Shown here piece by piece: positions 25,403-36,159 of a stretch of 39,778 nucleotides of DNA; within the stretch, counting starts at the first letter, position 1; each line of letters opens with the position of its first letter. Origin of the DNA: Acidobacteriota bacterium (GTDB taxonomy: Bacteria; Acidobacteriota; Terriglobia; Terriglobales; Acidobacteriaceae). A model generated the notes under the pieces. The model was not told the DNA's origin. It did not search any database and saw only the letters and a program-made list of their open reading frames with translations. The position numbers and the translations under genes are program-made. The stretch lies in NCBI GenBank assembly GCA_021804965.1, contig JAJZGG010000016.1:1-39778 (forward strand), written 5' to 3'.

Positions 25403-25449
25403 TCTCCCGTCCGTGGCTGGAGACGTAGCCGGTCCGGGTTGGGGTCGAT

Positions 25450-28086
25450 TCAGGAGGCGATGCGGGTGGGTTCGAGCGCGGCCTGCATCTGCTGGGCCAG
25501 CTGGTGCTGCATGGCGTCGCTGAGCTTGTGGCCGTCTCCGGTCAGGTAGAAGACGTCGATGGCGGTTTCGCCTTCGGTGTCAATGAGCGCCACTTCGATG
25601 TTGCAGGCGTGCTCGTGCAGGACGAGGGCGATGCGGCGCAGGAGTCCGGGTGAGTCCGGGGCGACGACCTGCAGCAGCGTGGAGTGCTGCGAGGATTCGG
25701 AGTCGAAGCTGAGCCGGGGGACGGTATCGACCTTGGCCACGCCGCCGCGGTTGGAGCTTCTGCGGCTGGCCAGCAACTGCTCGACGGAGACGCGCTGCAT
25801 GAGCACATCCTGCACGTTGGCCAGGAAGCGATCCTTTTCGCTGGGATTCAGCTCGAAGGTGCGGAAGGTGTCGGTGAAGTGGAAGCTGTCCACGATGACG
25901 CCGGCATCGTTGGCGAAGGCGTCGGCCTTGACGATGTTCATGCCCCAGGCGGCGAGCGCACCGGCGACATCGGCGAAGAGGCGGCTGCGGTCGCGGGCGA
26001 TGACGGTGAGCTCGAGAAGCTGCCGGTGCGGGCGCAGCTCCAGTTGCACGGGGTGGTCGTCCAGGCGGGTGGTGAGCAGGAAGTGGTTGCGAATCTGCTC
26101 GGGGAGCCGGGTTTGGAGATAGCGCTGCGGCAACCCCTCGAGGAACTGGCGGATGGCATCGGCCTTGTTCTGGCTGCCGCGCAGATCGGCATCGCGGATC
26201 ATGGCGCCGATGCGGTAGAGGAGCGTGGGATCGAGATCGGCGTGGTAGCGCTCCTCATCGACGGAGCGGTCCATGAAGTTGGAGGTGGACATGTAGAGCT
26301 GCCAGAGGTTTTCGGCCTTCCAGGGCGTGAGCGCATCGGGGTGCACGGCCTTGATGTCGGCGTAGGTCATCAGGGTGAGTGCGCGCAGCAGCTGGGGGCT
26401 GCCGACCTTTTCGGCCAGCAGGCGCTGGTTGTCAGGATCGAAGATGTCGCGGCGCAGGGCGTTGGACATTTCCAGGTGCATGCGAATGAGTTTGCGGACG
26501 GTTTCGCGCTCTTCGGGATCGAAGTCGAGCCGGGCGAGGAAGCTTTCGGACATTTCGACCGATTGCACGGTGTGGTCACCGGTGCGGCGGGCCTTGCCGG
26601 TGTCATGCAGCAGCAGGGCGAGCAGGAGCAGATCGAGGCGCTCCAGTTCGGGCAGCAGCGTGCCCAGACGCTGTTCGTAGTCGTGGGTGGGCCGTCGCAG
26701 GCCATGCACGTTGTCGATGGTGAGGAAGGTGTGCTCGTCGACGGTGTAGCGGTGGTAGCTGTCGCGGATGACGAGCGCGTCGATGCCATGGAACTCGGGC
26801 AGGAGCATCTCCAGCACGCCGAGCGCGTGCATGGTGCGGAGGGCGTGCGCGGCGTGGGGACCGATGAGCACCTCGCGCAGGCAGTTCCAGAGATAGGGGC
26901 CCTCGGGCAGATGGATGGCCAGCACGGGCAGCGCGTCGGTGATGCGATCCTCGGCGGCCTGGCTGAGGGTGTAGCCGTGGTTGGCCATGAGGGCAAAGAT
27001 GCGCAGGATGCTGTCGGTGTCCTGAAGCTGCGAGAGCGAAGTGCCGATGTCGATGCGACCCTGGTCGAGGCAGAAATCGGTGCCGGGGATGGGCTGCTTG
27101 CGGCGGCGAAACTGCTTGTAAAAGCTGACCGGAGCCGGCACCTGATCCATGAGCAGATGGGCGCGGCGATAGACGGTGCGCGCATGCCGGTAGTAGGTGC
27201 GCATCCAGTAGGCGGGATCGGCCGAGCCGCGGGTTTCAAGGCCGATGGAGCCGGCCGCGGCCTCGTCCTGGGACTGCCAGTCGAGCGTGTTGTCATCGCG
27301 GCCGTGACGGAAGTGGAGGAAGCAGCGGGTGGCGGCGAGGAAGTCAAAGGCGGAGCTGCTGTCGGCCTCGGCACCCTGGAAGGTGCTGCCGCGATCGGTG
27401 CGGACGCGCGGCCATTGCCTGGTGTCCTTGAGGTGAAAGAGCAGGGCAAACCAGGGGGCCAGGTGGTAGTCGCGCAGCCCGCCGGGACCGTCCTTGAGAT
27501 TGGGCTCGAGATGAAAGATGGTGTTGCCGAAGCGGGCGTGGCGGGCACGCGCCACCTCGCCGAGCTTCTGCGTGATGGTGTTCCAGTCGCTGAGCAGGAC
27601 GCCGGGAAAGACCTCCTGACGGAGCTTCAGGAAGAGCGGAAAATCGCCGCTGAGGAAGCGGTGATCGAAGGTGGCCAGGGTGAATTCGAGATTGTCGCGG
27701 TCAAAGCGGCTGCACTCCTTGACGGTGCGATAGACCGGGCTGGCGCGGAGTCCGATATCCCACATGGCCTGATGCACGGCGCGGGCTGCCTGCCGGGCGC
27801 GCTTTTCCACTTCGTCATTGGCAAAGGCGAAGAGCAGATCGACATCGGAGCAGGGAAAGAGATCCTTGCGCCCGTAGCCGCCGAGAGCCAGCAGCGAGAC
27901 GCCGGTTTGCAGGGCCGGTCCGCTGGCACGCTTCCACAGCTCGGTGACGATCTGATCCACGATGGTGGTTCTGCGGCGAATCGCAGCCGTGCCGTCCCCT
28001 GTCCGCTCATAGGTCAGGCGCAGTTGCTCGCTGTCGCGCGCATACCGTTCCTTGAGATCTTCAAAAGCCAGCAGTGTGGATTCCAT
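25450..28086 (-). CDS. glnD: [Protein-PII] uridylyltransferase/uridylyl-removing enzyme GlnD
   Basis: GlnD senses glutamine and adds or removes UMP on the PII protein. The 878-residue protein has the full domain order. The nucleotidyltransferase domain contains GGYGRKDLFPCSDVDLL (Gly69-Gly70, Asp81, Asp83). An all-alpha linker follows, then an HD hydrolase domain with LLLHDTGKARRTGDH (His494, Asp495). Two C-terminal ACT domains bind glutamine (LTVIARDRSRLFADVAG and LQVVAPDSPGLLRRIA). The ATG at 28086 gives the normal family N-terminus, although no clear ribosome-binding site precedes it. Its substrate gene glnB lies 1.2 kb upstream on the same strand, beyond a DUF429-like gene, with a 120-bp gap between that gene and glnD. 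Confidence 0.96.
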   Translation of the reverse strand: MESTLLAFEDLKERYARDSEQLRLTYERTGDGTAAIRRRTTIVDQIVTELWKRASGPALQTGVSLLALGGYGRKDLFPCSDVDLLFAFANDEVEKRARQAARAVHQAMWDIGLRASPVYRTVKECSRFDRDNLEFTLATFDHRFLSGDFPLFLKLRQEVFPGVLLSDWNTITQKLGEVARARHARFGNTIFHLEPNLKDGPGGLRDYHLAPWFALLFHLKDTRQWPRVRTDRGSTFQGAEADSSSAFDFLAATRCFLHFRHGRDDNTLDWQSQDEAAAGSIGLETRGSADPAYWMRTYYRHARTVYRRAHLLMDQVPAPVSFYKQFRRRKQPIPGTDFCLDQGRIDIGTSLSQLQDTDSILRIFALMANHGYTLSQAAEDRITDALPVLAIHLPEGPYLWNCLREVLIGPHAAHALRTMHALGVLEMLLPEFHGIDALVIRDSYHRYTVDEHTFLTIDNVHGLRRPTHDYEQRLGTLLPELERLDLLLLALLLHDTGKARRTGDHTVQSVEMSESFLARLDFDPEERETVRKLIRMHLEMSNALRRDIFDPDNQRLLAEKVGSPQLLRALTLMTYADIKAVHPDALTPWKAENLWQLYMSTSNFMDRSVDEERYHADLDPTLLYRIGAMIRDADLRGSQNKADAIRQFLEGLPQRYLQTRLPEQIRNHFLLTTRLDDHPVQLELRPHRQLLELTVIARDRSRLFADVAGALAAWGMNIVKADAFANDAGVIVDSFHFTDTFRTFELNPSEKDRFLANVQDVLMQRVSVEQLLASRRSSNRGGVAKVDTVPRLSFDSESSQHSTLLQVVAPDSPGLLRRIALVLHEHACNIEVALIDTEGETAIDVFYLTGDGHKLSDAMQHQLAQQMQAALEPTRIAS

Positions 28087-28206
28087 CAGGGCAGACTGTC
28101 TCGTTTGTGGTGGTGAAGTGAATCGGGTCTTGCACCCAGAATAAGCGATTCGGCGCAGGAAGCAATCGCATTCTGCGATGCAGCGGGGGAAAGCAGCGGA
28201 CTGGCG

Positions 28207-29767
<1,561 letters not shown>

Positions 29768-29778
29768 TCATCGGCATG

Positions 29779-31221
29779 TCACTGGCCCATGTCGTAGGCT
29801 TCTTCCCCGTGCTGGGAGAGATCGAGTCCGGTCATCTCTTCTTCTTCGCTGACGCGCATGCCGATCGTCTTATCCACGAGCACGAGCAGGATGAGGGTGC
29901 CGACGATGGAGATGCCCCAGGCGATGGCCACACCGGTGGCCTGGTTGAGCAGCTGATGCCAGTTGCCATCAAGACCGCCGACGGGCAGGGGATTGCCGTG
30001 GGCGTCCTTGCCGAAGATGGGGTTGATGGCGGCTACGGCAAAGATGCCGGTGAGCAGGGCACCGAGCGTGCCGCCGGCACCGTGGACGCCGAAGGCATCG
30101 AGGGAATCGTCATAGCCAAAGAAGTTCTTGACGCGGGTGACCATCTGGAAGCAGAAGACGCCGGCGATGAGTCCGATGAGGATCGCGGGGATGGGAGCGA
30201 CAAAGCCGGAGGCCGGCGTGATGGCGACCAGCCCGGCCACCGCGCCGGAGATGGCACCGAGTGCGGTGGGCTTGCCGTTGTGGAGCCACTCGGCCACCGT
30301 CCAGGAGACGGCCGCAGCGGCAGCGGCAAAGTGCGTGGCGACAAAGGCGGAGGTGGCCAGCGTGCCGGCAGCCAGTGCCGAGCCGGCATTGAAGCCGAAC
30401 CAGCCCACCCAAAGCATGCAGGCGCCAACCACGCTGAGCACCATGGAGTGCGGCGGCATGGCTGTTTTGGGGTAGCCGACGCGCTTGCCGAGATAGAGCG
30501 CCGTGACCAGGGCCGAGACGCCGGAAGTGACGTGGACCACGGTGCCGCCGGCGAAGTCCAGGCAGGGGATGCGACCGCCGGCTACATTGAGCAGGCCGCC
30601 GACGCCCCAGACCATGTGCGCCATGGGGCTGTAAACCAGCAGCGACCAGAGGGAAAGAAAGACGGCCAGGGCGCTGAAGCGGACCCGCTCGGCAAAGGCG
30701 CCGGTGATGAGGGCCGGGGTGATGATGGCAAACATGAGCTGGTAGATCATGTAGGTCTGGTGGGGAATGGTGGCGGCGTAGGCGGGGTTGGGATCGAGAC
30801 CGACGCCGTGGAGCAGCACGTAATGCAGTCCGCCGATAAAGCTGTTGCCGGGGCTGAAGGCCAGCGAATACTCGACAATGGCCCAGAGCATGGTGATGAT
30901 GCCCATCATGGCGAAGCTTTGCATCATGGTGCCCAGCATGTTCTTGCTACTGACTAGACCGCCATAGAACAGTGCCAGACCGGGACCGGTCATCATGAGG
31001 ACCAGCGCAGCGGAAACCAGCATCCAGGCGTTGTCGCCGGCTGTCTGCGCGCTGGTGACGGCGGCCTGAAGTGCGGCAATCTGGGCCTGGGTTGCCGGTG
31101 CCTGTGCTGCAGGAGTCTGTGCCGCGGCGCTCGATGCGGACAGAAGGGATAGAAAGATAAGACTCAAGGCAGGCGTGGAGCGCTTGGCCCACGCAGGGAG
31201 CGTATAAGATTTCTGTAACAT
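29779..31221 (-). CDS. amt: Ammonium transporter Amt
   Basis: This trimeric channel conducts ammonium/ammonia across the inner membrane. The 480-residue product has a cleavable-looking N-terminus ([15 protein letters not shown]). An Ala/Gln-rich linker follows, then eleven membrane helices with the Amt hallmarks: [26 protein letters not shown] at the first helix, and [18 protein letters not shown] with the pore His. Later come [15 protein letters not shown]-like and [17 protein letters not shown] segments with the second pore His. The C-terminal tail [14 protein letters not shown] fits the PII-contacting region. A promoter-like pair is only about 10 bp upstream of ATG 31221, suggesting a very short or absent leader. 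glnB follows on the same strand. Confidence 0.95.
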   Translation of the reverse strand: MLQKSYTLPAWAKRSTPALSLIFLSLLSASSAAAQTPAAQAPATQAQIAALQAAVTSAQTAGDNAWMLVSAALVLMMTGPGLALFYGGLVSSKNMLGTMMQSFAMMGIITMLWAIVEYSLAFSPGNSFIGGLHYVLLHGVGLDPNPAYAATIPHQTYMIYQLMFAIITPALITGAFAERVRFSALAVFLSLWSLLVYSPMAHMVWGVGGLLNVAGGRIPCLDFAGGTVVHVTSGVSALVTALYLGKRVGYPKTAMPPHSMVLSVVGACMLWVGWFGFNAGSALAAGTLATSAFVATHFAAAAAAVSWTVAEWLHNGKPTALGAISGAVAGLVAITPASGFVAPIPAILIGLIAGVFCFQMVTRVKNFFGYDDSLDAFGVHGAGGTLGALLTGIFAVAAINPIFGKDAHGNPLPVGGLDGNWHQLLNQATGVAIAWGISIVGTLILLVLVDKTIGMRVSEEEEMTGLDLSQHGEEAYDMGQ

Positions 31222-31230
31222 TTGGATTGG

Positions 31231-31258
31231 ATTGTAACCGGGTTTGCGATATTTCCAA
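31231..31258 (-). promoter_or_regulatory. Candidate promoter of amt
   Basis: On the minus strand TTGGAA (31253-31258) and TACAAT (31231-31236) are 16 bp apart; the -10 matches consensus at five of six positions. Transcription would begin about 3 nt before the amt ATG, giving a nearly leaderless message. I found no sigma-54 type site here. Confidence 0.42.
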
Positions 31259-31296
31259 GAGATTTTTTTTGGGATGCCATGCTGGCGCAGTGCAAT

Positions 31297-31326
31297 CCGG
31301 ATGCTGTGCATCCGGGCAGGTTTTTT
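31297..31326 (+). terminator. Terminator-like hairpin upstream of nuoB
   Basis: CCGGATGC (31297-31304) and GCATCCGG (31308-31315) form a perfect 8-bp stem with loop TGT. GCAGG and TTTTTT (31321-31326) follow in the plus direction. It lies 70 bp before the nuoB start, and no plus-strand gene precedes it for about 6 kb. It therefore looks like an attenuator in the nuoB leader or a block to transcription running in antisense to amt. Confidence 0.55.
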
Positions 31327-31395
31327 CGAGGGGCGATCCACCGGAAGTTCGATCAGACAACCATTTATTTTGAAATTACGTCATATACTGAGGAT

Positions 31396-32010
<615 letters not shown>

Positions 32011-32044
32011 CACGGGGCTGGGTGGAGCGATGTGGTGTTAGGAA

Positions 32045-32115
32045 AGACTGTTAATCAGATGTGCGACCACGGTGCAGAAATGTGTCAGAGTCGCACACGG
32101 CATGTGATACAGTCT
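32045..32115. promoter_or_regulatory. Nested inverted repeats between nuoB and the OmpA-like gene
   Basis: AGACTGT (32045-32051) pairs with ACAGTCT (32109-32115), and inside it TGTGCGAC (32060-32067) pairs with GTCGCACA (32090-32097). It starts 35 bp after the nuoB stop and ends 126 bp before the next gene. It has no T-tract, so a cruciform operator or structured RNA is more likely than a simple terminator. The remainder of this 231-bp gap is featureless to me. Confidence 0.45.
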
Positions 32116-32241
32116 GAGTTGCAAAATTGATACGAGGCTGTGGCGTAAGGTGGTTCTACTGGGTTCCCCGGGCGTTCGCCACGCAACATTTCAACGGAAT
32201 CAGCACCAAGATCAAAAACGAGTTTGGTTGCGGAGGAAAAG

Positions 32242-33894
32242 ATGAACACGAAGAAGATGCAATCTGCTGTGCTGGCGGTGAGTCTGGCTGTTTCAATGGC
32301 TGGCGTAACTGCCATGGCACAGGCCGGCGCCAAGAGCAAGAAGGATGCTCCGAGCGGACCATCCCGCTGGGATATCTTTGCCGGTTACAGCTATCTGGCT
32401 CCCCATGGGACGGTTGCAGCGCTGCAACCCGGTGGCACCACGCAGAACTTCAACTACCATGCGGTGAATGCCGGTGCGATTGGCAGCGTGGCCTACTACT
32501 TCAACAAGTACATGGGCGTGCAGGCTGAGATCGGTGCGCATCCGGATACGTCCAACGGAAACAGCAACAACTTCTACACCTACTCGGGTGGCATCATCAG
32601 CCGCTTCCCGATGGAAAACATCACGCCGTTTGTCCATGCACTGGCAGGCGCTGCGGATGTGAGCGGTCCGGATCATGAGCCGCTGAAGCTGGGTCCGGCG
32701 CTGACCATTGGTGGCGGTATGGACTACGAGACGCCGCTGCTGAACCACAAGCTGGCGATCCGGCTCTTCCAGGCGGACTACATGTACATGCATGCCAACT
32801 GGGGCCCGGTCACCTATGGTGGACGCGCGAACATCAATGCGGCCCGTCTGAGCGCCGGTCTTGTCTACCACGTGGGCAACATCTATGTTCCCCCGGTGAC
32901 GCTGGCCTGCTCGGTGAACGGTCCCAGCACGGTCTTCCCGGGTGAGCCGATCAGCCTGATGGCCACGGCGACCAACCTGAACCCGAAGAAGAAGGCTGCC
33001 TATACCTGGAGCGGCGAAGGCGTGACCGGCATGGACGAGAGTGCCAAGGTGAACACGGCCAACCTGGCACCGGGAACCTATACGGCAAAGGCAACCGTCT
33101 CGGAAGGCAAGAAAGCCGGCCAGACGGCCGACTGCTCGACGCAGTACACGATCAAGCAGTTTGAGCCGCCGACAGTGAGCTGCTCGGCCAATCCGACCAC
33201 GATCCCGACCAACGGCACCAGCACGATCACTGCCACTGGCGTGAGCCCGCAGAATCGTCCCCTGACCTACAGCTACTCGGCCTCGGCCGGTACGGTCAGC
33301 GGCTCGGGTTCCTCGGCCACCTACTCGGCTGCCGGTGCTCCCAGCGGATCGGCAACGGTGACCTGTACCGTGACCGACGACAAGGGACAGACGGCGACTG
33401 CGAATACGACGGTGAACATCGAAGCTCCTGTGGTTCCGGCTCCGAAGGTTTCCTCGCTCTGCTCGCTGAGCTTCGACAAGGACAAGAAGCGCCCGACCCG
33501 CGTGGACAACGAAGCCAAGGCCTGCCTGGATGACGTTGCCCTGACGCTGCAGCAGCAGTCCGATGCCAAGCTCGCCATTGTCGGCAATGCAACCTCTGCC
33601 GAGAAGACGATGCCCAAGCATCATCGCAAGCACATGGTGATGGTGGACGATGCCGCCCAGCGCGCCGTGAATGCCAAGGACTATCTGGTGACCGAGAAGG
33701 GCATCGATGCCTCCCGCATCAACGCCTACACCGGCTCTGAGGATGGACAGACGGCTCAGAATTACCTGATCCCGGCTGGAGCCACCTACGATGCCAACGG
33801 TGCTTCTCCTGTGACCGGGGACGTGAAGCCGCAGGCCCGCAAGCCGCTGGCGCAGCGTGTCCACCACCACAGCAAGAAGAAGTCCACCAAGTAA
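32242..33894 (+). CDS. Outer-membrane beta-barrel protein with Ig-like domains and OmpA-like C-terminus
   Basis: The 550-residue protein has a signal peptide (AVLAVSLAVSMAGVTAMAQA). About 170 residues of alternating strands follow, typical of a small outer-membrane barrel (WDIFAGYSYLAPHG, then GVQAEIGAHPD, and ARLSAGLVYHVGNIYVPP at the end). Two Ig/PKD-like domains come next, each opening with a Cys-Ser motif (LACSVNGPSTVFPGEP and VSCSANPTTIPTNGT). The last ~130 residues resemble an OmpA-type domain (LSFDKDKKRPTRVDNEAK, AIVGNATSAEK, RAVNAKDYLVTEKGIDASRI). A very basic His/Lys tail ends the protein. Its role is probably envelope anchoring, with the C-terminal domain near peptidoglycan. GGAGG 8 nt before ATG 32242 makes the start clear. 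Strong terminators follow. Confidence 0.85.
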   Translation: MNTKKMQSAVLAVSLAVSMAGVTAMAQAGAKSKKDAPSGPSRWDIFAGYSYLAPHGTVAALQPGGTTQNFNYHAVNAGAIGSVAYYFNKYMGVQAEIGAHPDTSNGNSNNFYTYSGGIISRFPMENITPFVHALAGAADVSGPDHEPLKLGPALTIGGGMDYETPLLNHKLAIRLFQADYMYMHANWGPVTYGGRANINAARLSAGLVYHVGNIYVPPVTLACSVNGPSTVFPGEPISLMATATNLNPKKKAAYTWSGEGVTGMDESAKVNTANLAPGTYTAKATVSEGKKAGQTADCSTQYTIKQFEPPTVSCSANPTTIPTNGTSTITATGVSPQNRPLTYSYSASAGTVSGSGSSATYSAAGAPSGSATVTCTVTDDKGQTATANTTVNIEAPVVPAPKVSSLCSLSFDKDKKRPTRVDNEAKACLDDVALTLQQQSDAKLAIVGNATSAEKTMPKHHRKHMVMVDDAAQRAVNAKDYLVTEKGIDASRINAYTGSEDGQTAQNYLIPAGATYDANGASPVTGDVKPQARKPLAQRVHHHSKKKSTK

Positions 33895-33905
33895 CCCAAG
33901 CCGAT

Positions 33906-33927
33906 GGGCAGAAGGAAGCTTCTGCCC
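33906..33927. other. Hairpin after the OmpA-like gene
   Basis: GGGCAGAAG (33906-33914) and CTTCTGCCC (33919-33927) form a perfect 9-bp stem with a GAAG tetraloop, 12 bp past the stop codon. It lacks a T-tract and precedes the main terminator; it may protect the mRNA 3' end. Confidence 0.5.
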
Positions 33928-33949
33928 ACGCAGGCACAAACCGCAGCAG

Positions 33950-33988
33950 AATCGGGACTGGCCTGTGACAGGTCAGTCCCGATTTTTC
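33950..33988 (+). terminator. Rho-independent terminator of the OmpA-like gene
   Basis: AATCGGGACTG (33950-33960) pairs with CAGTCCCGATT (33974-33984). The loop contains a further CCTG/CAGG pairing, and TTTC completes a run of five T's. This is the clearest intrinsic terminator in the window. Read on the other strand it also has an A/T-rich tail. Confidence 0.88.
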
Positions 33989-34037
33989 TATCCGCGAAGC
34001 TGGCGGCGACTTCCCCGACCCGGAGTAGTGAAATTTC

Positions 34038-36035
34038 ATGCATCGAACGATGAGCGTTCCGGCTTCCACCCGATGGATCCCTTTGCTGTTGTGTGCCCTG
34101 AGTCTGGGGTGGATGGCCCCGGCCCAATCGCTGCCGCAGCAGTGGTCGACGGTGGGACCGGATGGTGGGGATGCACGGGCGTTTGCCGCCGATCCGGCCA
34201 ATCCGGAGCACCTGTATCTGGGCGGAACTTCGAGCTGGATCTATGAGTCGCAGGATGGCGGAGCGAACTGGCATCGGCTGAGCCATATCGGCTTTGCACC
34301 GCGCTCGCTGGACAACTACATCGTCGATCATCTGATTGTGGATCCGGAGATTCCGCACCGCATGTATGCCGCAGTGTGGCGCGATGATCAGCCGGATGGC
34401 GGCTTCTTCCTGAGCGTGGATGGCGGGCATAGCTGGCGCTCGATCCCGGATATGGCCGGGCAGTCGATCCGCTCGCTGGCGCAGTCCACTGCCGATCCGC
34501 GCATTCTGGTGGCAGGAACTCTGCGCGGGGTCTTTCGGAGTGAGGATCGGGGTATGCACTGGCAGCAGATCAGCCCCATTGGCAGCCGGGAGATTCATGA
34601 GGTGGAGTCGCTGGCCATTGATCCGCGGGATCCGGATGTGATCTACGCCGGGACCTGGCATCTGCCGTGGAAGACCAGCGATGGAGGCAAAAGCTGGAAG
34701 AACATCAAGCGCGGCGTGATTGATGACTCGGATGTGTTTTCGATCATCATTGACCCGCATCAGGCGCGCACGGTCTATCTGAGCGCCTGCTCGGGAATTT
34801 ACAAGAGTGAGACGGCCGGAGAGCTGTTTCACAAGGTGCAGGGGATTCCCTCGACGGCCCGCCGGACGCGGGTGCTGCGCCAGGATCCGCACAATCGGGC
34901 GGTGGTGTATGCGGGAACGACCGAAGGGCTCTACCGGACCGAGGATGCCGGACGGAACTGGCATCTGGTTACGGATGCGAGCCTGATTCTGAACGACGTG
35001 TATCTGGACCCGGAGCGGAAGGGACACATCCTGCTGGCGACCGACCGTGGCGGCGTGCTGGAGAGCGAGGACAACGGGCGCAGCTTTACGGCCTCGAACA
35101 ACGGGTTTTCCTCGCGCAAGGTGGGGGCGCTGCTGGTGACGCAGGGGGCGACGCCGGAGCTGATGGCCGGGATTGTGAATGACAAGGCCGCCGGGGGTGT
35201 CTTTGCCTCTTCCGATGCCGGGCAGCACTGGAGCCAGATCGAGGATGGGCTGGAGGGGCGCGATGTGTTTGCGCTGGCGCAGGCTCCGGATGGGACGATT
35301 CTGGCCGGAACCAGCCACGGCATCTTTCGCCTTGTGAGCGAGGGAAGCCGTCACTGGGAGATGCAGAGCGACATTGTGAACCATGGCTCGCGGATTGTGG
35401 CCACGCGCACGGGCGGGCATGTGGTGAATCGCATGCAGGAGTACACGCTGCCGGCCCGGGAGCTGAGCTCACGCGTGATGGCGCTGGACATTCATGCGGA
35501 CACCTGGCTGGCTGCGACTGGCGATGGGTTGTTCACCAGCGAGGACAAGGGGCGGAGCTGGCAGGGTGGAATTGGATACGGTGCCGAGGCCTATGAGTCG
35601 GTGGCGGTGGGCACGGGCGGCTGGATGGTGGCCATCCGGCGGGAAGGCGCGGTCTACTCGGTGGATCGGGGACAGCACTGGGATCCGATGTCGCTGCCGA
35701 CGCGGATTCGTACGATCCATGCGGTGATGATTGCGCCGAATGGGGATCTGTGGCTGGGAGCGGCCGATGGGGTGTATGTCTCGCGGGATCGCGGACGGAA
35801 CTGGTTCTGGCTGGATCGGCTGCCGTTCCACTTTATGGATGATCTGAGCATGGATCCGGCGACGGGCAAGGTGCTTGCGGTCTCGCGGCTGGATTCGCGC
35901 ATGCTGGTGATCGACGAGAAGACCTTTCTGCATACGGCGGTGGAGACGGGCTATCCGCTGTATCGGGTGCGCGCGATGGGCCGGCGCGTCTTTGCGGCCA
36001 CACTGCAGAACGGCGTGATTGAGCAGAGTCAGTAA
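34038..36035 (+). CDS. Secreted Asp-box beta-propeller protein (BNR/Ycf48-like)
   Basis: The 665-residue exported protein (signal peptide WIPLLLCALSLGWMAPAQS) is made of repeated propeller blades with about ten Asp-box turns of the type DGGxxW. Examples are SQDGGANWHRL, SVDGGHSWRSI, SEDRGMHWQQI, SDGGKSWKNI, EDAGRNWHLV, SDAGQHWSQI, SEDKGRSWQGG and SRDRGRNWFWL. That pattern is shared by sialidase-like, VPS10-like and Ycf48-like proteins. No catalytic residues of sialidases are evident, so a binding or assembly role is likelier than hydrolysis. It starts at ATG 34038, with GGAG about 12 nt upstream; ATG 34050 is possible. It stands alone between a terminator and mqnE, 124 bp away. Confidence 0.83.
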   Translation: MHRTMSVPASTRWIPLLLCALSLGWMAPAQSLPQQWSTVGPDGGDARAFAADPANPEHLYLGGTSSWIYESQDGGANWHRLSHIGFAPRSLDNYIVDHLIVDPEIPHRMYAAVWRDDQPDGGFFLSVDGGHSWRSIPDMAGQSIRSLAQSTADPRILVAGTLRGVFRSEDRGMHWQQISPIGSREIHEVESLAIDPRDPDVIYAGTWHLPWKTSDGGKSWKNIKRGVIDDSDVFSIIIDPHQARTVYLSACSGIYKSETAGELFHKVQGIPSTARRTRVLRQDPHNRAVVYAGTTEGLYRTEDAGRNWHLVTDASLILNDVYLDPERKGHILLATDRGGVLESEDNGRSFTASNNGFSSRKVGALLVTQGATPELMAGIVNDKAAGGVFASSDAGQHWSQIEDGLEGRDVFALAQAPDGTILAGTSHGIFRLVSEGSRHWEMQSDIVNHGSRIVATRTGGHVVNRMQEYTLPARELSSRVMALDIHADTWLAATGDGLFTSEDKGRSWQGGIGYGAEAYESVAVGTGGWMVAIRREGAVYSVDRGQHWDPMSLPTRIRTIHAVMIAPNGDLWLGAADGVYVSRDRGRNWFWLDRLPFHFMDDLSMDPATGKVLAVSRLDSRMLVIDEKTFLHTAVETGYPLYRVRAMGRRVFAATLQNGVIEQSQ

Positions 36036-36159
36036 GTATAGGGTCAGTAATCAGCCGCCGGCACCGTGATGGAACGGCTGCTTGGTCCCATGGAAACGAT
36101 CCGCAGGATTGCCGCCGGTGGTCCAGGCTTTCCAGTATCATCATTGCAGGAGGGTCGCG

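Noticed and set aside
25684-28116. 810-residue plus-strand frame opposite glnD
   Set aside because: Long only because of GC-rich codon bias; glnD on the other strand has all catalytic motifs.
31175-31205. Partial similarity (TGCGTGGGCCA on the minus strand) to the hairpin family inside amt
   Set aside because: Only 11 bp match with no inverted arm, inside coding sequence; most likely chance.
31222-31395. 58-residue N-terminal extension of nuoB in the same frame
   Set aside because: It crosses a terminator-like hairpin and amt promoter elements and resembles no NuoB N-terminus; ATG 31396 has its own ribosome-binding site.
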